DNA from: Anderseniella sp963700735
GTDB taxonomy: Bacteria > Pseudomonadota > Alphaproteobacteria > Rhizobiales > Aestuariivirgaceae
Assembly: GCA_963700735.1 (NCBI GenBank)
Contig: CAVOYR010000004.1
Span: 124,001 to 188,000, forward strand
DNA: 64,000 nucleotides
Direction: 5' to 3'
The notes beneath the pieces are model-generated. The model ran no database searches. It saw only the letters and a list, made by a program, of their open reading frames with translations, and was not told the DNA's origin. Numbering within the stretch: position 1 is the stretch's first letter; every line of letters begins with the position of its first letter. Shown piece by piece: positions 1 to 8,465 of the stretch. Both the position numbers and the translations under genes were made by a program.

Positions 1-145
1 CCCCCAGCGAGCAGCCCACCTCGCGTGACAGCTCGCGCGCACTCAGCGCCTTCAAGCCATCACGCGCCACGGTCGTTTCTGCTGCCTCGATCAGCTGCAG
101 CCGCAACTGGTGCCTGCGTTCCGACGTCTTCGACTTGACAGCCAT
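1..145 (-). CDS. TetR-family transcriptional regulator, N-terminus (runs off window)
   Basis: The minus strand opens with ATG at 145 and stays open for 48 codons to the window edge. The peptide starts MAVKSKTSERRHQLRLQLIE and continues through a typical TetR helix-turn-helix: LIEAA, an 'ARDGLKALSARELSREVG' recognition-type segment, then CS. The ligand-binding domain lies outside the window. The gene diverges from pspA, and three palindromes of form TGAAC-N3-GTTCA lie in the 103 bases between the two starts, the nearest 17 bases upstream of this ATG. Known for the family: TetR repressors often bind such inverted repeats and control both their own gene and the divergent neighbour. Inference: this protein represses itself and the pspA operon. 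The inducer is unknown. Confidence 0.8.
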   Translation of the reverse strand, partial: MAVKSKTSERRHQLRLQLIEAAETTVARDGLKALSARELSREVGCSLG

Positions 146-161
146 ATCGTTAACCCTTCCA

Positions 162-232
162 TGAACGCCGTTCAAAATAATTCTTGAACAGCGTTCAATA
201 TTGCGCTATCCAGTTTCATGAACAGTGTTCAT
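162..232. promoter_or_regulatory. Three palindromic operator candidates between tetR and pspA
   Basis: Three inverted repeats share half-site TGAAC and a 3-base spacer: TGAACGCCGTTCA at 162-174, TTGAACAGCGTTCAA at 184-198 and ATGAACAGTGTTCAT at 218-232. Their centres are 23 and 34 bases apart. The middle site overlaps a possible -35 (TTGAAC, 185-190) with a weak -10 (TATCCA, 207-212) for the rightward operon. The third sits just downstream of that -10 and only a few bases before the ribosome binding site. This layout suits repression by the divergent TetR protein. The palindromes are seen directly; their role as operators is inferred. Confidence 0.75.
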
Positions 233-248
233 AAACAAGGAGGACGCG

Positions 249-968
249 ATGTTCAAGTCGATTGTAACGATTTTCCGGGGCAGGGCAGCAGAAGCCGGGG
301 AAGCCCTTATTGATGCCAATGCCATGACCATCCTGGACCAGCAGATCCGCGATTGCGCCACGGCCATAGAAACCACCAGGCGCACCCTTGCGCTGGCCAT
401 TGCCCAGGAACGTCAGGAAGAGGCCCGGCTGGAAAAACTGTCCAGCCGCCGCGATGCCCTCGAGGCCCGGGCCGGTGCCGCGCTCGATGCCGGCAACGAA
501 GACCTCGCCATGGAGGCCGCCGCCATGATCGCCTCTATGGAAACCGAGCACACCGATGCCAGCGCCTCGCTGGCCCGCCACAAGCTCGAAACCGAGCGCC
601 TGCGTGGCCTGGTCAGGACGGCGCAGGCCCGGCTGACCGAACTGGAGCGGGGCAGGCGTTCCGCCCGCAAGACCGCCGCCGTGCTGAAGCTGCGCGACGT
701 GCAGACCGGCACCAGCGTGTCGTTCACCTCGAACCTGCGCGATGCCGAGGCCACGCTCAACCGCCTCAAGGAGCGCCAGGGCGATCTTGATGCCGCCGCC
801 CAGGCCCTCGACGAACTGGATGCCGAGACCTCTCCCGGCAGCATCGAGGACAAGCTTGCTGCTGCAGGCTTCGGCCCGCCGACGCGTACGCAGGCAAAGG
901 ACGTGCTCGATCGCCTCAAGGCGGCGCGTGCGGGCACGGATGGCAGCAAGCCTGCGAAGCCGGAATGA
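249..968 (+). CDS. PspA/IM30-family protein
   Basis: A 239-residue, largely helical protein that starts MFKSIVTIFRGRAAEAGEAL, like the amphipathic first helix of PspA/IM30 proteins. Long charged coiled-coil helices follow (about residues 30-185), rich in Glu, Arg and Ala. PspA-family proteins bind the inner face of stressed cytoplasmic membranes and assemble into ESCRT-III-like coats. The start at 249 is chosen because AAGGAGG lies at 237-243, five bases upstream; an in-frame ATG at 225 lies inside the third palindrome and has no such site. The gene is first in an operon with a YiaAB protein and a lipase-like hydrolase. No pspF or pspBC genes are present, so control is probably by the divergent TetR protein, not the enterobacterial sigma-54 route. 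Confidence 0.85.
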   Translation: MFKSIVTIFRGRAAEAGEALIDANAMTILDQQIRDCATAIETTRRTLALAIAQERQEEARLEKLSSRRDALEARAGAALDAGNEDLAMEAAAMIASMETEHTDASASLARHKLETERLRGLVRTAQARLTELERGRRSARKTAAVLKLRDVQTGTSVSFTSNLRDAEATLNRLKERQGDLDAAAQALDELDAETSPGSIEDKLAAAGFGPPTRTQAKDVLDRLKAARAGTDGSKPAKPE

Positions 969-1009
969 CGCCTCATCCCCAACCAACCTGAAACGAAAGG
1001 ACCAAAACC

Positions 1010-1294
1010 ATGAACAAGCATCTCTTCGGCCACTCCGAGACCTGGGTGAAATTCTCCTACGTCTCGTTCTTTGCGGCCATCGGCCTTGTCGCGGCCGGCA
1101 TCATCATCACGCCCATCGACTGGTGGATGCGGGCCTATCTCATCATCGGCATGTTGATGCTGGTGCAATCGTCGATCAACGTCACCAAGACCGTGCGCGA
1201 CAACCACGAGAGCGAACGCCTGATCAACCGTCTCGAGGAAGCCCGCACCGAAAAGCTGATTCGCGACGTGCACGGAGACCTGGACAATGGCTGA
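1010..1294 (+). CDS. YiaAB two-helix inner-membrane protein
   Basis: A 94-residue protein with two predicted membrane helices (about residues 14-35 and 42-60) and a charged C-terminal tail from about 63 that looks cytoplasmic and helical. The first half fits the YiaAB two-helix domain (sequence around WVKFSYVSFFAAIGL and a WWMRAYLIIG turn). Members are small inner-membrane proteins of unknown biochemistry. The gene lies 41 bases after pspA and its last 8 bases overlap the next gene, so the three are probably co-transcribed. Inference: it may act as a membrane platform for the PspA protein. Confidence 0.8.
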   Translation: MNKHLFGHSETWVKFSYVSFFAAIGLVAAGIIITPIDWWMRAYLIIGMLMLVQSSINVTKTVRDNHESERLINRLEEARTEKLIRDVHGDLDNG

Positions 1295-2249
1295 TCATCA
1301 CCATGACGTGCGGGGGGCGGGCGCAAGCCCGCTCGCTGGCCTTGCCCGGGGTGCCGCACTGGTTATCGCGGTAATCGCAAGCCTCATCTGCATGGCAGCC
1401 CTGCCATCCGCCGCCCACGCAGCTGCCCCCAACTGGCAGATGCCCACCGCGGGCGGAGTGCAGCTGTGGCGCGACGAGCGGCTGCGCGGCGGCTGGCGCC
1501 TGCAGCGCAACGTCTGGACCGGCCACTGCCGCCTGCTCGACCAGGCCAACGTGCGCCGCGCCTGGGGACGGTGTTCCTCTGTCAGCCGCACGATGACGCA
1601 CCAGGCTCCGCCAAACGCCTCGCGCAAGGTGGTGCTGCTCGTGCACGGCATCGCCCGTGGCCCGTCAACCTTCGGTACCATGCCCGCGTTGCTGCGCGAG
1701 CGCGGCTACGAAACATTCGCCATCTCCTACCCTTCGACCCGTGCCGGCATTGACGATCATGCCCGGCAGCTGAAGCAGCTTATCCAGCGGATGCAGCATG
1801 TTGACGAGGTATCGTTCGTCACCCACTCAATGGGTGGTCTGGTTGTGCGCCAGCTTCTGGCCGACAAGTCCTGGCAGGCCAGCGTCAGGCCCGGCCGCGT
1901 GGTGATGATCGCGCCGCCGAACCAGGGCTCTGTCGTGGCCGCCACGCTGCACCACTCCGCTGCCTACAAGTCGGTCTACGGGCCCGCAGGCCAGCAACTG
2001 ACGCCGCAGAAGGCCAACTTGCTGCCGGTTCCATCCGTTCCATTCGCCATCATTGCCGGAGGCAAATCAGATGCATGGGGCTACAATCCCGTTCTTGACG
2101 GTGATGATGACGGCACGGTCAAGGTTGCCGAGACCCTGTTGCCGGGTGCGAATGCGTTCGTCGTTTTACCTGGTCTTCACGCGAATGTGGCCAAGTCGGC
2201 GCTTGCTGCCACGCATGTCATCAATTTTCTTGAACACGGCCGCTTCTGA
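1287..2249 (+). CDS. Alpha/beta-hydrolase, lipase-like, membrane-anchored or exported
   Basis: A 320-residue protein with an N-terminal hydrophobic segment (about 22-45, ending in an AHA-like cleavage site) that predicts export or membrane anchoring. The hydrolase domain starts near residue 113. LLVHGIARG (117-125) is the oxyanion-hole strand, THSMGG (179-184) holds the nucleophile Ser181, and H299 in a GLHAN motif is the likely catalytic histidine; an acidic residue near 273-275 could complete the triad. The fold resembles triacylglycerol lipase and PGAP1-type hydrolases. It overlaps the YiaAB gene by 8 bases and ends 24 bases before an acyl-transfer gene. Inference: it acts on envelope lipids, possibly phospholipids; the substrate is not shown by the sequence. 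Confidence 0.82.
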   Translation: MADHHHDVRGAGASPLAGLARGAALVIAVIASLICMAALPSAAHAAAPNWQMPTAGGVQLWRDERLRGGWRLQRNVWTGHCRLLDQANVRRAWGRCSSVSRTMTHQAPPNASRKVVLLVHGIARGPSTFGTMPALLRERGYETFAISYPSTRAGIDDHARQLKQLIQRMQHVDEVSFVTHSMGGLVVRQLLADKSWQASVRPGRVVMIAPPNQGSVVAATLHHSAAYKSVYGPAGQQLTPQKANLLPVPSVPFAIIAGGKSDAWGYNPVLDGDDDGTVKVAETLLPGANAFVVLPGLHANVAKSALAATHVINFLEHGRF

Positions 2250-2273
2250 ACGGCAACCGGAGTAACAGGAATA

Positions 2274-5200
2274 ATGAACCGCTCTCAATTCGATCTGTTG
2301 AAATCGAACCGCTTCCTGCCGCTGTTCCTGACGCAGGCACTGGGCGCGCTGAACGACAATGTGTTCAAGAACGCCATGGTCATCCTGCTGGTCTACCGGC
2401 TGGCAGAAGCGGCAGGCTACAACAAGGCCGTCATGGCCACGGCCGCCGGCGGCGTCTTCATCCTGCCGTTCTTCCTGTTCTCGGCCACCGCTGGCCAGCT
2501 CGCCGACAAGTACGACAAGGCGCGGCTGATCCGTTACATCAAGCTCGCCGAGATCGTCATCATGGCGCTGGGTGCGGCCGCCCTGTTTGCGGGACAGATC
2601 ATCCCGCTGTTCATCGTTTTGTTCATGATGGGGATGCAATCGACGTTCTTCGGGCCGCTGAAATACTCCATCCTGCCGGTCCACCTCGCCACCCATGAAC
2701 TGATCGGTGCCAACTCGCTGATCGAGGCAGGCACCTTCCTCGCCATTCTCGCAGGCACCATTGCCGGAGGCTTGCTCATCCTCACCGGCCAGGGCGTCGC
2801 CATCGTCTCGGTACTGGTGCTGGCGCTGGCCGCACTGGGTTACCTGACCAGCCTGAAAATTCCGTCCGCCCCCGCGCGCAAGTCCCAACCTGCAGATGAA
2901 CTGGAACGTGGTCAGCGAAAGCTGGCGCATGGTGGCGCGCGCCTTCTCGCAGCGCTTCTCGGCGCTGACCATTCTTGGCATCTCGTGGTTCTGGCTGGTG
3001 GGTGCAACGTTCCTGTCGCTGTTCCCGGCCATTGCAAGCGACATCCTCAAGGGCGACGAAACCGTCGTCACGCTGTTCCTGGTGCTGTTCACCGTGGGCG
3101 TGGCAATCGGCTCGTTGCTGTGCAACCGCCTGCTCAGGGGCAAGGTGACGGCCGTCTACGCCCCGTTCGGCGCGCTCGGCATCACCATCTTCATCGCCGA
3201 CTTTGCCTGGTGCCTGATGACCTACCAGCCCCCCGCTGCGACGGCTGGTGGCGCCAGCCTCATCGGTGGCTTCGCCTTCATGGGCGAGCCTGGCAACATC
3301 CGCATGATGGTTGACCTCGTTGGCGTGGCCATTTCGGGCGGTGTGTTCATCGTGCCGCTGTACGCCATCCTGCAGGCCTGGTCAGATGAGGAAGACCGCT
3401 CGCGCACCATCGCGGCCAACAATATCGTCAACGCCTTCTTCATGACTGCGGGCGCCGGTCTCGTCGCGGTGGCCGTGGGATTGGGCATGACCATTCCGGC
3501 CGTGCTGCTGATCACGGCAGGCCTCAACCTGATCGTTGCGCTGTACGTCACGAAGCTGCTGCCGGACGCCATCATCAAGGCGGGCCTGAAGGCCGTGCTG
3601 AAGCTGCTGTTCCGTGTCGAGGTGAGGGGCCTTGAACACTATGGCAAGGCCGGTGATCGCGCCGTCATCGTGGTCAACCACGTGTCGTTCCTCGATCCCG
3701 TGCTGCTTGCAGCCTTCCTGCCGGTAAAGCCGCTGTTCGCCGTCAATACCCACATCGCCAAGGCCTGGTGGGTGGCGCCTTTCCTGCGGCTGGTGGATGC
3801 GTTTCCGCTGGATCCGACCAACCCGATGGCCATGAAGGCCCTGGTGCGCGAGGTGAAGAAGGACAAGCATTGTGTCATCTTCCCCGAAGGCCGCATCACC
3901 GTCACCGGTGCCCTGATGAAGGTGTACGACGGCCCCGGCATGATCGCCGACCAGGCGGATGCCACGCTGGTGCCGGTGCGCATTGACGGTGCACAGTACA
4001 CGCTGTTCTCACGCCTCAAGGGCACCGTGCGCCGCCGCCTGTTCCCGAAGATCACCCTTACCATCCTGCCGCCGCGCAAGCTGGACCTGCCCGAGGGCAC
4101 GGTTGGCCGCATCCGCCGCCGTGCTGCCGGCCAGCAGCTCTATGACGTGATGAGCGACATGATGTTCGAAACCTGTGACCGGCGCCGGTCGCTGTTCGAT
4201 GCCCTGCTGGATGCCCGCGTCATCCATGGCGGCAAGCATGCCGTGCTTGAGGACATCGAGCGCAAGCCCCTGACCTATGACCGGCTCGTGCTGGGGGCAC
4301 GCGTGCTGGGGGCAAAGCTTGCCCGCATCACCAGCCGGGGCGAGCGCGTCGGGCTTATGGTACCGAACTCGGCAGCTGCCGGGGTGACCTTCTTTGCCCT
4401 GCAGTCGCACGGCCGCGTGCCGGCCATGCTCAACTTCTCGTCCGGCCTGACCAACATGCTGGCTGCCATCAACGCCGCCGACCATCTCGACGGTCGTCAC
4501 CTCGCGCCGGTTTGTCGAGGTGGCCAGGCTGGAAGAGGTGATCGCCGCCTTCGAAGGCAAGGTCAAGGTGGTCTACCTGGAAGACATCAGGCAACAGGTG
4601 TCGGGCCTCGACAAGGCCTACGCCATGCTCACCCAGCCGTTCGCCGATGCCATTCATTCACATCACGGCATCAACCCGGATGAACCCGCCGTCGTACTGT
4701 TCACGTCCGGGTCGGAAGGTACGCCCAAGGGGGTGGTGTTGAGCCATGCCAACCTGCTGGCCAACTGCTACCAGCTGGCCTCCCGGGTCGACTTTAATCC
4801 GCGTGACATCGTCTTTAATGCGCTGCCGGTATTTCATTCATTCGGCTTGACCGGCGGCACGCTTTTGCCGGTGCTCAACGGGGTGAAAACGTTCATGTAC
4901 CCGTCACCGCTGCATTACCGCATCGTGCCGGCACTGGTCTACGACACAAGCGCAACGATCATGTTCGGCACCGATACGTTCCTTGCAGGCTACGCGCGAT
5001 CATCGGACCCTTATGATTTTTACTCGGTGCGCTATGCCTTTGCGGGTGCCGAAAAGGTCAAGGATGAAACCCGCAAGGTGTGGAGCGACAAGTTCGGCAT
5101 CCGCATCTTCGAAGGCTATGGTGCCACCGAAACCTCGCCTGCACTGACCACCAACACCGCGCAGCACTTCAAGGCCGGAACTGTCGGGCGTTTCCTGCCC

Positions 5201-5705
5201 GGCATCACTGCGATGCTGGAGCCTGTGCCGGGCATCGATGTGGGCGGCCGGTTGAGCGTGAAGGGCCCCAACGTCATGCTGGGCTATCTCAAGGCAGACA
5301 ATCCGGGCGTGATCGAACCCGCCATCGAACTCCACCTATGACACCGGCGACATCGTCGACATCGACGAGCATGGCTTCGTCACCATCCTCGGCCGTGCCA
5401 AGCGGTTCGCCAAGATCGCGGGTGAAATGGTCAGCCTGACGGCGGTGGAAAGCCAGGCCGCAAGCCTGTGGCCGGGCCATCTGCACGCGGTGATCGCCGT
5501 GCCGGACGCCCGCAAGGGCGAGCAGCTCGTGCTCGTGACCGGCCATGACAAGGCCAACCGGCAAGACCTGCTGGCCCACTGCAAGAAGGCCGGCCTGAGC
5601 GAACTGATGGTTCCGAAGACGGTAATTGCGGTCAAGCAGGTACCATTGCTCGGCACCGGCAAGGTTGACTACGTGGCGGCAAAGGCGCTGGCCGAGGCGG
5701 CCTGA
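2274..5705 (+). pseudogene. aas: Acyl-[ACP]-phospholipid O-acyltransferase fusion (MFS + PlsC + AMP-ligase), three frameshifts
   Basis: Joined across three frames, this encodes about 1140 residues in the usual order: a lysophospholipid-transporter-like MFS domain (2274 to about 3590), a PlsC acyltransferase with NHVSFLD near 3675 and FPEGR near 3885 (about 3600-4160), and an acyl-ACP synthetase with FTSGSEGTPKG near 4700, GATETSPA near 5120 and a YDTGD motif near 5335. Such fusions bring in lysophospholipids, activate fatty acids on ACP and re-acylate the lysolipid. Each frame change is one extra base: in CCC at 2884-2886, near ACC at 4481-4483, and in CCC at 5318-5320. Removing one C at each restores a continuous, family-like reading. 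No internal stop is present otherwise. The gene is either a very recent pseudogene or affected by sequence errors. It starts 24 bases after the lipase gene. Confidence 0.8.
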
Positions 5706-5750
5706 CGCAGTGTGTCAGGCCCTCTCAAGCCCCGGCGCGAGGAGAGAAGT

Positions 5751-6128
5751 TCAGCGGAAGCCGACCCGGCGGACATTGGCTTCAACGCGCTTGCCCTTCC
5801 AGTCAACCACGGCGGTCTCTTCGCACCAGCGGCCCTTGAACAGCCCGCGTTCCTTGTCGATCTTGAACGTGAAGCGCACGCAGCGCCCGTCCCGCGAAAC
5901 CGGGCCACCGGTGAACACGCCGGGGATTTTCAGTTCGATGCGGCAATCGCGGGTCAGCTCCGCTCCGGCCGTTTCCGGCTTGCCGCGGAAGTTGCCGGAA
6001 ATCGTGTAGGTACCGGGCTTGGCCCAGTCCTGGCCGCAGCTGGCATGGGCCGTGCCGGAACCGGCAATTGTCATGCTGCCTGCCACGGCCATGCCGGCGG
6101 CGAGTTTCAGCAGGGTAGATGAGTACAT
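5751..6128 (-). CDS. Small secreted protein of unknown function
   Basis: A 125-residue protein starting MYSSTLLKLAAGMAVAGSMT, a clear Sec signal peptide ending at AHA before SCGQDW. The mature part of about 100 residues has four cysteines (SCGQ, RDCR, RCVR, WCEE), many basic residues and a beta-rich look, which suggests a disulfide-stabilised periplasmic domain. I do not recognise the family. The gene stands alone, convergent with the aas-like gene, and is preceded by a plausible promoter at 6228-6256. Longer in-frame starts exist upstream but would bury the signal peptide. Confidence 0.65.
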   Translation of the reverse strand: MYSSTLLKLAAGMAVAGSMTIAGSGTAHASCGQDWAKPGTYTISGNFRGKPETAGAELTRDCRIELKIPGVFTGGPVSRDGRCVRFTFKIDKERGLFKGRWCEETAVVDWKGKRVEANVRRVGFR

Positions 6129-6227
6129 CGTTTGTATCGCTTCCTGTTGGTCAGGGGGTTCATCGTGCCGTCGAACTGCGCTGCCCTCTCGCAGCAGAAA
6201 CTGACCCGAACGCGTTGTCCACACGTC

Positions 6228-6256
6228 ATAATGGGGTCAATTTGTAACGTTCGCAA
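6228..6256 (-). promoter_or_regulatory. Predicted promoter for the secreted-protein gene
   Basis: On the minus strand TTGCGA (6256-6251) is separated by 17 bases from CATTAT (6233-6228), a reasonable sigma-70-type match in an otherwise gene-free stretch of about 300 bases (6129-6424). It points at the gene starting at 6128, about 95 bases downstream. No clear promoter was found for the divergent aminotransferase gene. Confidence 0.4.
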
Positions 6257-6424
6257 GGCACGCACCGTTCCCTGACGGATAATTCATTTCGGCGTTTGCT
6301 CTCTGGGGCACCTGTTTTCAGCCCTGTTGTGGTGCGAGCATACAGATGAATCTGGCCCGATGATGTTCTATAGAGGCTGGGCTACACTGCTTTCATCAAT
6401 ATGCCCCTATGGAGACGTTCGCGC

Positions 6425-7786
6425 ATGAACAAGCCCGCACACCTGGACATGGCTGCCTGGGAACCGACGCCAAACAACCTTGAAGCGTTCTTCATGGGCT
6501 TCACGCCCAACCAGGCCTTCAAGAAGCGCCCCCGCCTGATCGCCCGCGCCAAGGACATGCACTATTACGACATGTCCGGCCGCGCGCTGATCGATGGCTC
6601 GGCGGGCCTCTGGTGCTCCAACGCCGGCCATTGCCGCCAGCCCATCGTCGAGGCGATCCAGAAGCAGGCTGCCGAACTCGATTTCGCGCCGACCTTCCAG
6701 TACGGCCACCCGAAGATTTTTGAACTGGCCTCCCGCCTTGCCATGCTGGCCCCCGGCAACCTCGACTATGCCTTCTTCACCAACTCCGGTTCCGAGGCAG
6801 GCGATACTGCGCTGAAGATCGCACTGGCCTATCACCGTTCGCGCGGCGAAGCCTCGCGCACCCGCATGATCGGCCGCGAGCGCGGCTATCACGGCGTTGG
6901 CTTCGGCGGCATCTCGGTCGGCGGCATGGTGGCCAACCGCAAGTGGTTCGGTCCGCTGCTGCCGGGCTCCGACCACCTGCCACACACCTACAACCGTGCA
7001 GAGCAGGCCTACACCAAGGGCGAACCCGACTGGGGCATGCACCTGGCGGACGAGCTTGAAAGAATGGTCGCACTGCACGACGCCTCGACCATCGCTGCTG
7101 TCATCGTCGAGCCGATGGCCGGTTCCACCGGTGTGCTGCCGCCACCCAAGGGCTATCTCAAGCGGCTGCGTGAACTGTGCACCAAGCACGGCATCCTGCT
7201 GATCTTCGACGAGGTCATCACCGGGTTCGGCCGGCTCGGCCACACCTTCGCCGCCGAGCGCTTCGGCGTCGTGCCGGACATGATCACCTTCGCCAAGGGC
7301 ATCACCTCGGGCACCATCCCGATGGGCGGCGTCATGGTCACGGACACCATCTACAACGAGTTCATGGGCGGGCCAGAACACGTCATCGAGCTGTTCCATG
7401 GCTACACCTACACCGGCCACCCGATGGCGGCTGCGGCGGCACTTGCCACCCTCGACCTGTACCGTGACGAGCAGATGTTCGAGAACGTCCTCAAGCTCGA
7501 GGACCGCTGGGCCGACGCTGCGATGAGCCTGAAAGGCCATCCGCTGATCGAGGACATCCGCACCATGGGCCTGGTTGCAGCGATCGACATGAAGCCGGTC
7601 GACGGCACGCCGGGTCTTCGCGCCTACAAGGCCATGGAGAACGGCTTCCACGACCACGACATCGTGCTGCGCATCACCGGCGACACCATCGCCCTGTCGC
7701 CGCCGCTGATCATCAACGAGGCGCAGATCGACGAGATCTTCAAGCAGAAGATCCCGGCCGTGCTGGAGTCCGTCTCGAGGCTCTGA
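6425..7786 (+). CDS. Class III aminotransferase, beta-alanine/omega-amino-acid:pyruvate type
   Basis: A 453-residue PLP enzyme starting MNKPAHLDMAAWEPTPNNLE. Class III features in order are: the active-site tryptophan loop GSAGLWCSNAGH, FFTNSGSEAGDTALK (phosphate binding), the substrate-face ERGYHGVGFGG motif, IFDEVITGFGR (Asp holding the pyridine nitrogen), and TFAKGITSGTIPMGG with the Schiff-base lysine. The sequence most resembles omega-amino-acid:pyruvate aminotransferases, which convert beta-alanine or similar amines plus pyruvate to the aldehyde and alanine. ATG at 6425 is preferred, with GGAG about 10 bases upstream; ATG at 6401 is the alternative. A strong terminator follows at 7817. 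The gene is monocistronic. The exact amine substrate cannot be read from sequence. Confidence 0.88.
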   Translation: MNKPAHLDMAAWEPTPNNLEAFFMGFTPNQAFKKRPRLIARAKDMHYYDMSGRALIDGSAGLWCSNAGHCRQPIVEAIQKQAAELDFAPTFQYGHPKIFELASRLAMLAPGNLDYAFFTNSGSEAGDTALKIALAYHRSRGEASRTRMIGRERGYHGVGFGGISVGGMVANRKWFGPLLPGSDHLPHTYNRAEQAYTKGEPDWGMHLADELERMVALHDASTIAAVIVEPMAGSTGVLPPPKGYLKRLRELCTKHGILLIFDEVITGFGRLGHTFAAERFGVVPDMITFAKGITSGTIPMGGVMVTDTIYNEFMGGPEHVIELFHGYTYTGHPMAAAAALATLDLYRDEQMFENVLKLEDRWADAAMSLKGHPLIEDIRTMGLVAAIDMKPVDGTPGLRAYKAMENGFHDHDIVLRITGDTIALSPPLIINEAQIDEIFKQKIPAVLESVSRL

Positions 7787-7816
7787 CGCCAGCAGTCCTG
7801 AACCACTGAATGTTGG

Positions 7817-7843
7817 GCCGGGCGGGCAACCGCCCGGCTTTTT
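7817..7843 (+). terminator. Rho-independent terminator after the aminotransferase gene
   Basis: A perfect 9-bp GC stem, GCCGGGCGG paired with CCGCCCGGC around a GCAA tetraloop, is followed directly by five T. It begins 31 bases after the aminotransferase stop and precedes the OsmC gene. Confidence 0.9.
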
Positions 7844-7941
7844 CATTGCGGCCTGCTGCCAGCCCGCATGAACCTTTTGCCGCGCCGTGCGTTTGACGCA
7901 TACGCAAACCTTTTCCATCCCGGCAATTGAAAGGAAACATC

Positions 7942-8376
7942 ATGAAGCGGCACGCAACGGCCACGTGGCACGGCAACCTGAGCGAGGGCAAGGGCACCAT
8001 CGACACCCAGTCAGGTGCCTTGTCCGCCATGGGATATTCTTTCAAGAGCAGGTTCGAGGACGAATCCGGCAATGCAGGAACCAACCCGGAAGAACTGCTC
8101 GCTGCCGCCCATGCGGGGTGTTTCGTCATGCAGCTGTCACATTTTCTGGCACAGAATGGCACGCCGGCAGAAGAACTTCAGGCAAAGGCGATTGTAACCA
8201 TCGAGCAGGTGGAAGGCGGCTTCGAGATCAAGTCGAGCGCCCTGTCTTTGACCGGCAAGGTTGCGGGTATCCGCCCTGACAAGCTGGAGGAGCTGGCCGC
8301 GAAGGCCAAGAACACCTGCCCGCTGTCCAAGGCGTTGGGCGCCATCAAGGTGTCGCTTGAGATCGAGATGAGCTGA
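7942..8376 (+). CDS. OsmC-family peroxiredoxin (organic hydroperoxide resistance)
   Basis: A 144-residue protein of OsmC length. The two reactive cysteines of the family are present: one in AAAHAGCFVMQLS, where the peroxidatic Cys is preceded by the conserved alanine-rich helix, and one in AKNTCPLSKAL. NPEELLAAAHAG is the conserved helix start. OsmC proteins reduce organic hydroperoxides in the cytoplasm, commonly using lipoyl or thiol reductants. ATG at 7942 follows AAGGAA at 7931-7936; an in-frame ATG at 7927 is less well placed. It is flanked by the terminator at 7817 and by the TipF-like gene downstream. Confidence 0.9.
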   Translation: MKRHATATWHGNLSEGKGTIDTQSGALSAMGYSFKSRFEDESGNAGTNPEELLAAAHAGCFVMQLSHFLAQNGTPAEELQAKAIVTIEQVEGGFEIKSSALSLTGKVAGIRPDKLEELAAKAKNTCPLSKALGAIKVSLEIEMS

Positions 8377-8465
8377 CTGAATTGCTTGAGAAATCAGTTC
8401 TGCTACCCTAAGGTGACTTCACCTGCTGGTTGTATTGGGTTGCTTGACGGGGACTGTCTGGGGGA

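Noticed and set aside
216..1273. Long minus-strand open frames across pspA
   Set aside because: They are shadows of the GC-rich pspA coding sequence: protein composition is low-complexity and there are no family motifs or ribosome sites.
2274..5705. Programmed frameshifting as the reason for the aas-like frame changes
   Set aside because: Three shifts are needed and no slippery heptamer with a downstream structure is evident at the sites; recent mutation or error is simpler.
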